The notes: generated by a model not told the origin, from the letters alone. 64,000 nucleotides of DNA from Hahnella lacustris (GCA_965194655.1 OZ239148.1:868001-932000); one strand, 5' to 3'; shown: positions 42,524-52,604, counted from the first letter of the stretch. Program-made: numbers and translations.

Positions 42524-43012
42524 CTATTCAGAGCGAGTGGAGAGCGTGCGGGCTGCGTCGAGGACATCCTGCGCATGGCCAGGAACCTTCACGCCGCGCC
42601 AGACCTGGCGGAGTGTGCCTTGAGCATCGAACAAAAAAGTGCTTCGTTCGATGCCACGAACGACCTTCCCGTACATGTTCTTGTCCTTCATGACGCCAAA
42701 CGCTTGGCAGATTCGCTCGGAAGTGTCTGCCACCAGCGTGAGACTGAACTGAAACTTGTCAATGAACTTCTGGTGGGAGCTGAGGCTGTCTCGGGAAACC
42801 CCAAGAACCTGGGTGTCGGCCGCCAGGAACTCGCCATGCAATCGGGTGAAGTCCTGGCCTTCGACCGTACATCCTGGAGTGTCGTCTTTGGGGTAAAAGT
42901 AGATCACCAGTTGGTGGCCCAGAAAGTCTTGGAAGCTGGCCTTCCCGCGAGTGGTTTCGATGTCTAGGGCGGGCAGGGCGTCTCCGGGCGAGAGCGAGGG
43001 CGCTTGGGTCAT
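42524..43012 (-). CDS. bcp: Thioredoxin-dependent peroxiredoxin (Bcp/PrxQ type)
   Basis: Cytoplasmic thiol peroxidase of 162 residues. The peroxidatic cysteine is in FYPKDDTPGCTVEGQDF; where many Bcp proteins have a second Cys five residues later there is none (E-G-Q-D-F), so it may use another thiol as resolving partner. VSRDSLSSHQKFIDKF is also typical. Starts within the Mth938-like gene's stop (ATGA). Confidence 0.93.
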   Translation of the reverse strand: MTQAPSLSPGDALPALDIETTRGKASFQDFLGHQLVIYFYPKDDTPGCTVEGQDFTRLHGEFLAADTQVLGVSRDSLSSHQKFIDKFQFSLTLVADTSERICQAFGVMKDKNMYGKVVRGIERSTFLFDAQGTLRQVWRGVKVPGHAQDVLDAARTLSTRSE

Positions 43013-43425
43013 GGGGAAGAAGACTCCGATGGGCTAGGTTGGGATGGTTCGGGGTTGATGATGAGGGCGGCTAAGACCTTCCTGCCCTCTGAAGCGAGGA
43101 GGTTGAAGGTGCGACAGGCTGCATCCGTCGACATACATTCCACCCCCGTTCGTGGAAACAGACGAGCAAGGCGGCTGGGCGGGATGAGGTGAATGTTTTG
43201 GCCGGTTCCAATCAGGATGACCTCTGCTGGCCATGATTGGAGGGCGCTCAGATGGTCATCAGAGAGAGCCTCGAAGCAATCTGGACCCCAGATCTGAGGC
43301 GAGCCCTCGGGTAGGAGCACTACCGATTCGCGGAATTCCGAGGAGCCAATTCTGACCGCTCCAGGCTGGATGGCGGTGATTCGATTGAGCCCCGGGGCAA
43401 GGTCTGGCTGAAGGGAAGTGCCCAT
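43009..43425 (-). CDS. Mth938-like domain protein (DUF498 family)
   Basis: A 138-residue protein of the Mth938/NDUFAF3-like fold, common in proteobacteria. Recognisable segments are AEVILIGTGQNIHLIP and GVECMSTDAACRTFNLLASEG. Function in bacteria is unknown; the mitochondrial relative helps assemble complex I. Coupled to bcp by a 4-bp overlap. ATG at 43425 chosen over an upstream TTG (43434). Confidence 0.85.
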   Translation of the reverse strand: MGTSLQPDLAPGLNRITAIQPGAVRIGSSEFRESVVLLPEGSPQIWGPDCFEALSDDHLSALQSWPAEVILIGTGQNIHLIPPSRLARLFPRTGVECMSTDAACRTFNLLASEGRKVLAALIINPEPSQPSPSESSSP

Positions 43426-43518
43426 TGGTTCCAACGCTAGCAGGTTTTGATGAATTTTTTGTCGGCGCAGCTTGGGCTAAAGTAAAGGTTTTATCTAATT
43501 AACGGGATAACCCTGGTC

Positions 43519-44739
43519 ATGAAGCCCTTTCCGCGCATACAACGTCTGCCCCCCTACGTGTTCAACATCACGGGCGAGCTGAAGATGGCCGCCCGTCGGC
43601 GCGGTGAGGACATCATCGACATGAGCATGGGAAACCCCGACAGCCCCACGCCTCCTCACATTGTGGAGAAGCTGGTTGAGGTCTCACGCAAGGAGCACAC
43701 CCACGGGTACTCAGTCTCCAAAGGCATTCTCCGCCTTCGGAAGGCCATCACGGGTTGGTATCAGCGTCGCTACGGGGTCGAACTCGATCCGGAGACAGAG
43801 GCCATCGTGACCATTGGCTCCAAAGAAGGCCTGGCCCACCTCATGCTTGCCACCCTCGATCGCGGGGATACAGTGCTGGTCCCGAACCCCTCGTATCCCA
43901 TCCATATTTACGGCGCCATTATTGCGGGAGCCGATATTCGGTCGGTGCGCATGACCGACGATGTGGATTTCTTCGAGGAGCTCGAGCGGGCCATTCGAGA
44001 GTCCATTCCCAAGCCCAAGATGATGATCCTTGGCTTCCCAAGCAACCCCACAGCCCGATGCGTCGACCTTCCCTTTTTTGAGCGTGTGGTGGCTCTGGCC
44101 AAGGAGCATGACATTCTGGTCGTTCACGATCTGGCTTATGCGGATATTGTGTTCGATGGTTACCGTGCCCCTTCCATCATGGAAGTGCCTGGTGCGCGTG
44201 ATGTCGCGGTGGAGTTCTTTACGCTCTCGAAGTCATACAGCATGGCCGGCTGGCGGATTGGATTCATGGTTGGCAATAAGGAACTGGTCTCCGCGCTGGC
44301 TCGAATCAAGAGTTATCACGACTACGGCACCTTCACGCCCATTCAGGTCGCTTCGGTCATTGCGCTCGAAGGACCTCAAGACTGCGTAGAGGAGGTTCGA
44401 CTCCAATACCAGAAGCGCAGGGACACCCTCGCGCGCGGGCTCATTCAGGCTGGCTGGACCGTGGAAGTGCCAAAGGCCTCCATGTACATCTGGGCACGCA
44501 TTCCCGATGCCTATGCCCATCTCGGCTCCCTCGAGTTCTCCAAGAAGTTGCTGCTCGAGGCGAAGGTGGCCGTCTCCCCAGGGATTGGGTTCGGCGAGTA
44601 TGGCGACACCCATGTCCGATTCGCACTCATCGAGAATGAGCATCGAATTCGACAAGCGGTTCGCGGCATTCGGGAAATGTTTAGGAAAGACGGGCTGATT
44701 AAAGTACCGGCAGAAGTGGCAGAGGGGGAGGAGGCGTGA
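43519..44739 (+). CDS. alaC: Alanine/glutamate-pyruvate aminotransferase (AlaC type)
   Basis: Class I PLP aminotransferase of 406 residues, the AlaC (YfdZ) family that makes alanine from pyruvate. Seen: MSMGNPDSPTPPHIVEKLVE, the PNPSYPIHIYGAIIAGA segment, and the Schiff-base lysine in TLSKSYSMAGWRIGFMVG. First gene of the alaC-hom-thrC unit, a usual betaproteobacterial order. The stop overlaps the GTG of hom (GTGA). Confidence 0.94.
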   Translation: MKPFPRIQRLPPYVFNITGELKMAARRRGEDIIDMSMGNPDSPTPPHIVEKLVEVSRKEHTHGYSVSKGILRLRKAITGWYQRRYGVELDPETEAIVTIGSKEGLAHLMLATLDRGDTVLVPNPSYPIHIYGAIIAGADIRSVRMTDDVDFFEELERAIRESIPKPKMMILGFPSNPTARCVDLPFFERVVALAKEHDILVVHDLAYADIVFDGYRAPSIMEVPGARDVAVEFFTLSKSYSMAGWRIGFMVGNKELVSALARIKSYHDYGTFTPIQVASVIALEGPQDCVEEVRLQYQKRRDTLARGLIQAGWTVEVPKASMYIWARIPDAYAHLGSLEFSKKLLLEAKVAVSPGIGFGEYGDTHVRFALIENEHRIRQAVRGIREMFRKDGLIKVPAEVAEGEEA

Positions 44740-46055
44740 GTGCATCGGTTGGACCATTGAAGGTCGGTATTGCCGGACTCGGAACGGTGGGTGGAGGAAC
44801 CTATACGGTTCTGACTCGCAACGCGGAGGAGATTCGTCGACGAACGGGTCGAGACATCATCGTGTCTGCAGTGGCAGATCTCGATCAAGAGAAGGCGAGA
44901 TCACTCACTCAGGGGCGCTGCATGGTCTTCGAGGACGCGACGAAAATGGCCTCTGATCCTCAGGTGGATGTCGTGGTCGAGCTCATCGGGGGTTACGGCT
45001 ATGCAAAGACCTTGGTAGAGCAGGCTCTGCGAGCCGGAAAATCAGTCGTCACGGCCAATAAAGCCTTGCTTGCCGTGCACGGCAATGCGCTCTTTGCTCT
45101 GGCGGAGGAATACGGCGTGACCATCGGGTATGAGGCCTCTGTGGCGGGTGGCATCCCCATCATGAAGGCCATGCGTGAGGGGCTTGCAGCCAATCGTGTC
45201 GAGTCTGTCGCAGGCATCATCAATGGCACCACCAACTTCATTCTCAGTGAGATGAGATCCAAAGGCCTCTCTTTCGACGAGGTGCTGGCGGAGGCGCAAC
45301 GTCTGGGCTATGCAGAGGCGGATCCCACCTTCGATGTCGAGGGCATCGATGCCGCCCACAAGATCACCCTGTTGGCTTCTACGGCGTTTGGTATGCCACT
45401 GTCATTCGACAAGGCGCATGTAGAGGGTATAAGAGGCCTCCATTCCATCGACATTCGATACGCAGAGCAGCTCGGCTACCGGGTCAAGCTCCTCGGAATC
45501 ACCAAACGAGCCGCCCGAGGCATTGAGCTGCGAGTTCACCCCACGCTGGTTCCAGAGAGTCTGCTGCTCGCGAATGTGGAGGGAGCCATGAACGCAGTCC
45601 AGGTCGTCGGGGATGCCGTGGGGACCACCCTTCACTATGGAAAGGGCGCGGGTGCGGAGCCAACCGCAAGTGCAGTGGTCTCCGACCTCATTGACCTCTG
45701 TCGTCGACCCACCGACCCCTCTGCAGCTATTCCTGCTCTTGGTTTTCAAACCAGTGCGCTCCAGGCTATGCAGGTGTTGCCGATTGCCGAAGTCCACACG
45801 GGTTTTTACCTTCGCATGGGCGTGCGGGATGAGCCAGGGGTGTTGGCCGACATCACGAGGCGCCTGGCCGATCGGGGTATCTCGATTGATGCGTTCATTC
45901 AGAGGCCTCGTGAGGAACCTCAGAATCACACGGACGTCATCATCGTGACCCATCCCTGTCTGGAGAGAGATCTTCGTCTCGCCGTTGCGGAACTCATTCA
46001 GCTTCCCAGCATTCTTGAACAGACGGTCACCCTTCGAGTGGAGCATTTCGCATGA
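44736..46055 (+). CDS. hom: Homoserine dehydrogenase
   Basis: NAD(P)H-dependent reduction of aspartate semialdehyde to homoserine, the branch point to threonine and methionine. The 439 residues have the Rossmann motif GIAGLGTVGGGTYTVL, the catalytic region GIINGTTNFILSEM and EADPTFDVEGIDAAHKITLL, and a C-terminal ACT domain (GVRDEPGVLADITRRLADRG) for feedback by threonine. Coupled on both sides by 4-bp overlaps. Confidence 0.96.
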   Translation: MSASVGPLKVGIAGLGTVGGGTYTVLTRNAEEIRRRTGRDIIVSAVADLDQEKARSLTQGRCMVFEDATKMASDPQVDVVVELIGGYGYAKTLVEQALRAGKSVVTANKALLAVHGNALFALAEEYGVTIGYEASVAGGIPIMKAMREGLAANRVESVAGIINGTTNFILSEMRSKGLSFDEVLAEAQRLGYAEADPTFDVEGIDAAHKITLLASTAFGMPLSFDKAHVEGIRGLHSIDIRYAEQLGYRVKLLGITKRAARGIELRVHPTLVPESLLLANVEGAMNAVQVVGDAVGTTLHYGKGAGAEPTASAVVSDLIDLCRRPTDPSAAIPALGFQTSALQAMQVLPIAEVHTGFYLRMGVRDEPGVLADITRRLADRGISIDAFIQRPREEPQNHTDVIIVTHPCLERDLRLAVAELIQLPSILEQTVTLRVEHFA

Positions 46056-47494
46056 CGCTTGAGTTTCGGTCGACGCGTTCAGATGCATTGCTCGGTGGAT
46101 TTACCGATGTCTTGCTCGAGGGCCTTGCGCCCGACGGAGGCTTGGCTATGCCTCAGCGCATTCCAAGCGTCTCTCTTGGGCAGTTGGTGAGATGGTCAAA
46201 CCTGCCCTATCCCAATTTGGCTGCAGAGGTCATCGGCTGCTTTGCCACGGATATTGCTCCCGATACGCTGCTTGATTTGACGCGGGCCGCATACACCCGC
46301 GACCGGTTCGGGGATTCGCGCATCGCCCCTTTATCCCATCTGGCTGAGGAGGGAGGGGCACCGATCGGTCTGCTGGAACTGTCCAATGGGCCTACCCTCG
46401 CATTCAAGGACATGGCCATGCAATTCTTGGGTCACGCCTTTGAATATGTCCTGCACGCGCGAGGCCAGACGCTCTCCGTTCTCGGAGCCACGTCTGGTGA
46501 CACGGGCAGCGCGGCCGAATATGCGATGCGTGGCAAGAAGGCCGTGCGGGTTTTTATGCTCTCGCCCGAGGGACGCATGAGCCCCTTTCAGCGGGCGCAG
46601 ATGTATTCTCTGCAAGATTCCAATATCTTCAACATCACCGTTCCAGGGAGCTTTGATGTTTGTCAGGATATGGTCAAGGCGGTCTCATCAGACCTTGGCT
46701 TCAAGGCCGCTCAGCGCATCGGCGCTGTGAATTCGATCAACTGGGGTCGCATCACCGCCCAGACCGTCTATTACTTCTCTGGCTATTTTCAGGCGGTAGA
46801 GCGCTACGGACTCTCCATCGGTGATCGAGTGTCGTTCAGTGTGCCATCGGGTAATTTTGGCAATGTGCTCTCGGGATATGTTGCTCAGCGTATGGGGCTG
46901 CCCATCGATCAGTTGGTGGTGGCGACCAACGAGAATAACGTTCTAGATGAGTTCTTCACCACGGGACGCTATCGACCCCGGTCTATTCAAGAAACACAGG
47001 TCACCTCGAGTCCCTCTATGGACATCTCGAAAGCGTCTAACTTTGAGCGATTTGTCTTTGAGATGCTTGAGGGAGATGCCCAGAGGCTCGCGCGTCTCTG
47101 GGCGCAACTCGCCGAACAGGGAGAGTTTCAGATCGCTCCATCAGACCCGGCATGGGCACTGGTTCGCGCCTCGGGTCTGGTTTCTGGAACCAGTACCCAT
47201 GCGATGCGACTGGAGACCATCGGCAACACCTATCGTCGATATGGCCGGATCATCGATCCGCACACGGCAGATGGTCTGAACGTGGCGCGCCGTTTTCTCA
47301 AGCCGGGGCAGCCCATGATCTGTCTTGAAACTGCGCTGCCCGTTAAGTTTTCCGAGACCATTGAAGAGGTCTTGGGGCGTCCAGCACCCAGGCCTTCAGG
47401 GTTGGATGGTCTTGAGGACCTTCCGCAGCGCGTTTTCCCCATGGCGGCAGATGTGGAGCGTTTGAAGTCTTTCATCGTTGAGCACAGCCAATGA
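46052..47494 (+). CDS. thrC: Threonine synthase
   Basis: PLP enzyme converting phosphohomoserine to threonine. The 480 residues match the long proteobacterial/yeast type. The PLP lysine lies in SNGPTLAFKDMAMQFLG, and LGATSGDTGSAAEYAM binds the phosphate. No homoserine kinase gene is adjacent, so thrB must be elsewhere. Starts inside the hom stop (ATGA). Confidence 0.96.
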   Translation: MTLEFRSTRSDALLGGFTDVLLEGLAPDGGLAMPQRIPSVSLGQLVRWSNLPYPNLAAEVIGCFATDIAPDTLLDLTRAAYTRDRFGDSRIAPLSHLAEEGGAPIGLLELSNGPTLAFKDMAMQFLGHAFEYVLHARGQTLSVLGATSGDTGSAAEYAMRGKKAVRVFMLSPEGRMSPFQRAQMYSLQDSNIFNITVPGSFDVCQDMVKAVSSDLGFKAAQRIGAVNSINWGRITAQTVYYFSGYFQAVERYGLSIGDRVSFSVPSGNFGNVLSGYVAQRMGLPIDQLVVATNENNVLDEFFTTGRYRPRSIQETQVTSSPSMDISKASNFERFVFEMLEGDAQRLARLWAQLAEQGEFQIAPSDPAWALVRASGLVSGTSTHAMRLETIGNTYRRYGRIIDPHTADGLNVARRFLKPGQPMICLETALPVKFSETIEEVLGRPAPRPSGLDGLEDLPQRVFPMAADVERLKSFIVEHSQ

Positions 47495-47504
47495 GGGGCC
47501 TCGG

Positions 47505-48701
47505 GTGAGAAGCCTGGAATCGGCGCTGATCGAGCTCTTGGCTCGGGTCCCTGCCGCACCCGAGGCTGAGTCGGTCTCGCTTGCGGGCGCACTTGGAAGG
47601 GTTTTGGCGGAGCCCATTCGTTCCCCCATAGACGTCCCCGGTTTTGACAACGCCCAGATGGACGGCTTTGCGGTCTGTTCGGTGGCCGTCATGCCTGGGC
47701 ACTCCATGCCAGTCTCTCAAAGGATTGCAGCGGGTCATGCCGGTGTGCCCCTAGAGGCAGGCACCGCAGCGCGAATATTTACGGGAGCGCCCATCCCTCC
47801 AGGCGCCACAGCGGTGGTGATGCAGGAGGACGCCGCTGTCTCCGAGGACGGCCAATCTGTCAGCTTTCAGGTGGCGCCTCCTGAGGGCCAGTTCATCCGT
47901 CCCCGGGGGGGAGACCTGTCCGTAGGGGCTGAGGTCCTCCCTGCTGGTCGGCGATTGCAAGCGGCTGATCTCGGACTTCTCGCGAGCGTGGGCATTGAGT
48001 CAGTGAAGGTTCATCGCCCCCTCAAGCTCGCAGTTTTTTCCAGTGGAGATGAGCTGGTACAGCCAGGACATCCACTTCAAGCCGGCCAGATCTATGACAG
48101 CAATCGACCCATGATGCTCTCGATGGCTGCAGCCCTTGGCACGGAAGTCACCGACCTTGGGGTCTTGCCTGACAGGGCGGATGTCACTCGTGAGGCACTT
48201 GCTCGCGCAGGCGCTGAATATGATGTGGTACTCACCTGCGGCGGCGTATCGGTCGGGGAAGAGGATCACGTCAAGGCGGCCGTCAAGGCCGAAGGCTCAT
48301 TGGACCTTTGGCAGGTGGCAATCAAGCCAGGCAAGCCGTTTGCCTTTGGGCGAGTGGGACAGGCGGCCTTTGTCGGGCTACCGGGCAACCCTGTGTCGGC
48401 ATGGGTCACTTTCGTCTTGCTGGTGAGACCCTTTCTTCTGAGGGCCGCCGGTGTTCAGCGTGTTGAGCCCCAGAAGCTGGTGGTACCAGCTGATTTCTCC
48501 TGGCCGCGGCCCGATCGACGCCAGGAATTTCTGAGGGGTTGGCTGCAGCCTGATGGTCGGGCGCGAATGCACGAGAAGCAGAACTCACAGCTGCTCACGT
48601 CGGTGACCCAGTCGGATTGCCTGATCACGGTTCCCGCCCAGACGCCCATCCATCCTGGTGATCCAGTGAATGTACTTTTGTTCGAATCTTTGGTGCGATA
48701 A
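47505..48701 (+). CDS. moeA: Molybdopterin molybdenumtransferase
   Basis: Inserts molybdate into adenylated molybdopterin. The 398-residue frame has DNAQMDGFAV near the start, RIFTGAPIPPGATAVVMQED, the central VVLTCGGVSVGEEDHVKAA and the KPGKPFAFG/GLPGNPVSA segments. The GTG at 47505 with GAGGGG before it was preferred over a TTG at 47478 that overlaps thrC. First of three molybdenum-cofactor genes. Confidence 0.94.
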   Translation: MRSLESALIELLARVPAAPEAESVSLAGALGRVLAEPIRSPIDVPGFDNAQMDGFAVCSVAVMPGHSMPVSQRIAAGHAGVPLEAGTAARIFTGAPIPPGATAVVMQEDAAVSEDGQSVSFQVAPPEGQFIRPRGGDLSVGAEVLPAGRRLQAADLGLLASVGIESVKVHRPLKLAVFSSGDELVQPGHPLQAGQIYDSNRPMMLSMAAALGTEVTDLGVLPDRADVTREALARAGAEYDVVLTCGGVSVGEEDHVKAAVKAEGSLDLWQVAIKPGKPFAFGRVGQAAFVGLPGNPVSAWVTFVLLVRPFLLRAAGVQRVEPQKLVVPADFSWPRPDRRQEFLRGWLQPDGRARMHEKQNSQLLTSVTQSDCLITVPAQTPIHPGDPVNVLLFESLVR

Positions 48702-48708
48702 GGGAAAC

Positions 48709-48963
48709 ATGCCTGGCCAGCTTCACATTCGCTTTTTCGCATCGCTTCGTGAGCGACTGCAGTTGCAGAGCCTCTCGCTGGATTGGGATGCTGGAGATGT
48801 CTCCTCCCTGCGAAGCGTTTTGATCTCCCGCGGCGAGGCTTGGGCTGACTTTGCATACCCAGCTCAGGTTCGCGTGGCGGTGAATCAGGTCATGGCGGAT
48901 GAATCCACGCTGGTTCGACCGGGCGATGAAGTGGCGTTCTTCCCCCCGGTGACAGGCGGCTAG
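48709..48963 (+). CDS. moaD: Molybdopterin synthase small subunit
   Basis: An 84-residue ubiquitin-like sulfur carrier ending in the required Gly-Gly (FFPPVTGG), which becomes a thiocarboxylate. HIRFFASLRERL opens the fold. The ATG at 48709 has AGGG just upstream, 7 bp after moeA. Works with MoaE, encoded next. Confidence 0.93.
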   Translation: MPGQLHIRFFASLRERLQLQSLSLDWDAGDVSSLRSVLISRGEAWADFAYPAQVRVAVNQVMADESTLVRPGDEVAFFPPVTGG

Positions 48964-48968
48964 CCTCC

Positions 48969-49469
48969 ATGCGATCCCCCCGCGTCCTGGTCCAGGAGGA
49001 GGATTTCTCGGTGGATGCATGCCTTGATCAGCTCCGTCGGCTCGAGTCGGGAGACTGGAACCGACAGGTTGGAGCCTTGGCCAGCTTTGTGGGAACCGTG
49101 CGCGAACGCAACCATGGCGATGCAGTCTCTGAGCTCACCCTGGAACACTATCCAGGCATGACAGAACAGTCGATCGAGCGCATCATCCAACAAGCGGAGG
49201 GCCGCTGGCCAATCTACTCTGCATTGGTCATCCATCGCATCGGAACCCTCGCACCCGCCGACCAGATTGTCTTCGTCGGTGTCTCGAGTGCCCATCGGGA
49301 GGCTGCGCTTGAGGCCTGTGCGTTCATCATGGATTTTCTCAAGACCGAGGCACCGTTCTGGAAACGGGAGCAGACGCCTGACGGGGCTCGATGGGTGGAT
49401 GCGAGAGATTCGGACGAACAGGCCAAGAGGCGCTGGATTAAAGCCCAGGAATCTCTACGAGGCACTTGA
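48969..49469 (+). CDS. moaE: Molybdopterin synthase catalytic subunit
   Basis: Large subunit of molybdopterin synthase, 166 residues. Conserved ALASFVGTVRERNHGDAV, LEHYPGMTEQSIERII, the SAHREAALEACAFIMDFLK helix and the catalytic lysine region EAPFWKRE are all present. Five bp after moaD. Last gene of the Mo cofactor group. Confidence 0.95.
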   Translation: MRSPRVLVQEEDFSVDACLDQLRRLESGDWNRQVGALASFVGTVRERNHGDAVSELTLEHYPGMTEQSIERIIQQAEGRWPIYSALVIHRIGTLAPADQIVFVGVSSAHREAALEACAFIMDFLKTEAPFWKREQTPDGARWVDARDSDEQAKRRWIKAQESLRGT

Positions 49470-49523
49470 AATTCTGGTGCCGAGCACCCACCTATGGCTT
49501 AAGACCGAATGAGGAGTCAAGCC

Positions 49524-52142
49524 ATGAGAATCGACAAATTGACCACAGCCTTCCAGCAAGCGCTCGCCGATGCGCAGAGCCTTGCGCTGGGCCATGACAA
49601 CCCCAATATTGAGCCCCTGCACCTTCTGGTGGCACTGCTCGACCAGTCAGAGGGCAGTACGCGCTCCTTGCTGTCGCGTGCAGGTTGTAATGTTCAAAAA
49701 CTTGCACAGGAGGCACGGACCGGGCTCGATCGATTGCCGAAGGTTCAGGCCGTATCCGGTGACATTCATGTGGGCTCGGAACTCAATCGGGTTCTGAACC
49801 TGACCGACCGAGAGGCGCAGAAACGGGGCGATCAATTCATCGCCAGCGAGCTCTTTTTATTGGCTCTGGCCGATGACAAGGGAGAGGCTGGAAAGCTCAT
49901 GCGCGAATCTGGGCTGTCACGCAAGAACCTTGAGATGGCCATTGATGCAGTTCGTGGGGGCTCCGGGGTCGATAGCCAGGAGGCCGAGGGGCAGCGAGAG
50001 GCGCTCAAAAAATATACGGTAGACCTCACTGAACGGGCCATGGCCGGAAAGCTCGACCCAGTCATTGGTCGAGACGACGAGATTCGCCGATGCATTCAAA
50101 TCCTCCAGCGCCGAACCAAGAACAATCCAGTGCTGATTGGTGAGCCGGGCGTGGGTAAGACTGCCATCGCCGAAGGGCTCGCTCAACGCATCGTGAATGG
50201 AGAGGTGCCCGAGGGGCTCAAGGGTAAAAAAGTGCTCACCCTTGACATGGCAGCCCTCTTGGCTGGAGCCAAATTTCGTGGAGAGTTTGAGGAGCGTCTG
50301 AAGGCTGTGTTGAAAGACGTCGCCTCCATGGCGGAGCAGGGGAGCCATCCCATTGTCTTTATCGACGAGATCCACACCATGGTGGGAGCTGGTAAGGCTG
50401 AGGGAGCGATGGATGCAGGGAATATGCTCAAGCCCGCGCTCTCGCGTGGTGAATTGCATTGCATCGGCGCCACCACTTTGGACGAATATCGCAAGTACAT
50501 CGAGAAGGATGCCGCGCTGGAACGTCGGTTCCAGAAAGTACTCGTGGACGAGCCATCTGTCGAGGCGACCATCGCCATTCTGCGTGGCCTTCAAGAGCGC
50601 TATGAACTCCATCACGGTGTCGAGATCACCGACCCGGCCATCGTCGCGGCAGCGGAGCTGTCTCACCGTTACATCACGGATCGGTTCCTCCCCGACAAGG
50701 CCATCGACCTGATCGACGAGGCCGCCAGCCGCATCAAGATGGAGATCGACTCCAAGCCAGAGCGCATGGATAAGCTGGATCGTCGTCTCATTCAGCTCAA
50801 GATTGAGCGAGAGGCAGTGCGCAAAGAGAAGGATGAGGCCTCTAAGCGGCGCTTTGATCTCATTGAGGAGGAGATCGCACGCCTCTCGAGAGAGGCCTCG
50901 GATCTTGAGGAGATCTGGCGTGCAGAGAAGGCTGCGGTGCAAGGCACTCAACACATCAAAGAGGAGATCGAGCGGCTGCGTCTGGAGATTGAACAGCACA
51001 CCCGCAAGGGGGACTGGCAAAAGGTCTCGGAGCTCCAATACGGGCGGCTGCCCGAGCTCGAGGCAAAGCTCAAGGTGGCGGATGCAATTGCCGATCAGGG
51101 GGGAACGGCTGACGCCGACAAGGCTGCTCGGCCCAGGTTGCTGCGAACCCAAGTGGGTGCTGAAGAGATTGCCGAGGTCGTCTCCCGCGCCACGGGTATT
51201 CCAGTCTCAAAGATGATGCAAGGCGAACGTGAGAAGCTGTTGGGCATGGAGACGCATCTGCATCAGCGCGTGGTGGGACAGAATGAGGCGGTTGGGCTGG
51301 TGTCCGACGCCATTCGTCGCTCACGTGCGGGCCTCTCCGATCCCAATCGACCCTACGGCTCCTTTCTCTTTCTGGGTCCTACCGGAGTGGGTAAGACGGA
51401 GCTTTGCAAGGCTCTGGCGCAGTTTCTCTTTGATTCGGAGGAGCATCTGGTCCGGGTGGATATGAGCGAGTTCATGGAGAAGCATTCGGTCTCCAGACTG
51501 ATTGGCGCGCCTCCGGGATATGTGGGCTACGAGGAGGGCGGAACGCTCACGGAGGCGGTGCGTCGTAAGCCTTACAGCGTGATCTTGCTCGACGAGGTCG
51601 AAAAGGCTCACCCCGATGTCTTCAACGTCCTGCTGCAGGTCTTGGATGACGGTCGACTCACGGATGGACAAGGACGAACGGTTGATTTTCGCAACACCGT
51701 CGTGGTGATGACATCGAATCTGGGTTCACATGAAATTCAACGCCTGGCCGGAGGATCGAATGAGGAGATCAAGGCCGCAGTGATGCAAGAGGTGAAGTCG
51801 CACTTTCGGCCAGAGTTCATCAATCGAATTGATGAGGTCGTGGTCTTTCATGGCCTGGGTGCCGATCACGTACGGTCGATCGCCCGGATTCAGCTGGAGC
51901 GCCTTGCTGCCCGCTTGGTTGAGCGAGACATGCGTCTGGAGGTCTCCGACGCGGCGCTGGATGAGGTGGCCAAGGTTGGATTTGACCCGCTCTATGGGGC
52001 ACGTCCTCTTAAACGCGCCATCCAGAGCCAGATTGAGAATCCCGTTGCTCGTCTCATTCTGGAGGGACGGTTCGGGCCGAACGACGTCATCCCGGTGGAT
52101 CTGGTGGACGGACAGTTTTCTTTTGAGCGAGTGGTCCATTGA
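49524..52142 (+). CDS. clpB: Disaggregase ClpB
   Basis: Hsp100 chaperone of 872 residues that rescues aggregated proteins with DnaK. Starts RIDKLTTAFQQALADAQ; AAA1 has GEPGVGKTAIAEGLAQR, a full-length coiled middle domain follows (about 410-520, AVRKEKDEASKRRFDLIEEE), and AAA2 has GPTGVGKTELCKALAQFL. The ATG at 49524 follows GAGGAG; an ATG at 49509 is less likely. No sigma-32 promoter could be assigned with confidence in the 54-bp gap after moaE. Confidence 0.97.
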   Translation: MRIDKLTTAFQQALADAQSLALGHDNPNIEPLHLLVALLDQSEGSTRSLLSRAGCNVQKLAQEARTGLDRLPKVQAVSGDIHVGSELNRVLNLTDREAQKRGDQFIASELFLLALADDKGEAGKLMRESGLSRKNLEMAIDAVRGGSGVDSQEAEGQREALKKYTVDLTERAMAGKLDPVIGRDDEIRRCIQILQRRTKNNPVLIGEPGVGKTAIAEGLAQRIVNGEVPEGLKGKKVLTLDMAALLAGAKFRGEFEERLKAVLKDVASMAEQGSHPIVFIDEIHTMVGAGKAEGAMDAGNMLKPALSRGELHCIGATTLDEYRKYIEKDAALERRFQKVLVDEPSVEATIAILRGLQERYELHHGVEITDPAIVAAAELSHRYITDRFLPDKAIDLIDEAASRIKMEIDSKPERMDKLDRRLIQLKIEREAVRKEKDEASKRRFDLIEEEIARLSREASDLEEIWRAEKAAVQGTQHIKEEIERLRLEIEQHTRKGDWQKVSELQYGRLPELEAKLKVADAIADQGGTADADKAARPRLLRTQVGAEEIAEVVSRATGIPVSKMMQGEREKLLGMETHLHQRVVGQNEAVGLVSDAIRRSRAGLSDPNRPYGSFLFLGPTGVGKTELCKALAQFLFDSEEHLVRVDMSEFMEKHSVSRLIGAPPGYVGYEEGGTLTEAVRRKPYSVILLDEVEKAHPDVFNVLLQVLDDGRLTDGQGRTVDFRNTVVVMTSNLGSHEIQRLAGGSNEEIKAAVMQEVKSHFRPEFINRIDEVVVFHGLGADHVRSIARIQLERLAARLVERDMRLEVSDAALDEVAKVGFDPLYGARPLKRAIQSQIENPVARLILEGRFGPNDVIPVDLVDGQFSFERVVH

Positions 52143-52591
52143 GCTCCACGGCCGATCTCGTTGACTCCACGCTCTGGCGTCGCTTCCTCTGCATGGGGTA
52201 TGAGGGCTTCCTTTTGGTTGGTCCCGTGATGGTTCTGGCGTTCCTTTACGGGGTGTTGGTGAATCAGACGGATGCCGCCGGGGATCCTGGCCATTGGAAG
52301 GCCCTCGGGTTGCAGGCCGTCTTGTTCGCTGCGCTCTTGTTTTATTTTGGCTGGGGCTGGAGTAGGGGGCGTGTCACGCTGCCGATGCAGACCCTTGGCC
52401 TGCGGGTGGTCGATGCCGCCACGGGGGAGGCCATCTCCCTTCCCCGTGCCATGGGTCGCGCGGTGGTTGGGAGCCTGTTCGTATTTTCTGGGCTTTGGCT
52501 GGTCGGGGCGTGGCTGCATCGGGACCGTCACCCCCCCTATGACCGGCTGTTCAAGACTCGCCTGGTGCATCGCCCGCTGGTTCGTCGATAG
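52139..52591 (+). CDS. RDD-family membrane protein
   Basis: A 150-residue inner-membrane protein with three predicted helices. It belongs to the RDD family, named for conserved Arg-Asp-Asp residues; here the C-terminal RDRHPPYDRLFKTRLV shows the family end. Function is generally unknown, with suggested ion transport roles. Its TTG start overlaps the clpB stop by 4 bp, an uncommon start codon that suggests low-level coupled translation. Confidence 0.85.
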   Translation: MSSTADLVDSTLWRRFLCMGYEGFLLVGPVMVLAFLYGVLVNQTDAAGDPGHWKALGLQAVLFAALLFYFGWGWSRGRVTLPMQTLGLRVVDAATGEAISLPRAMGRAVVGSLFVFSGLWLVGAWLHRDRHPPYDRLFKTRLVHRPLVRR

Positions 52592-52604
52592 CGCCAGAAC
52601 GTAT

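Noticed and set aside
49917..51152. Minus-strand frame of 411 codons across clpB
   Set aside because: Opposite a textbook ClpB sequence; the translated product is low in any recognisable motif.
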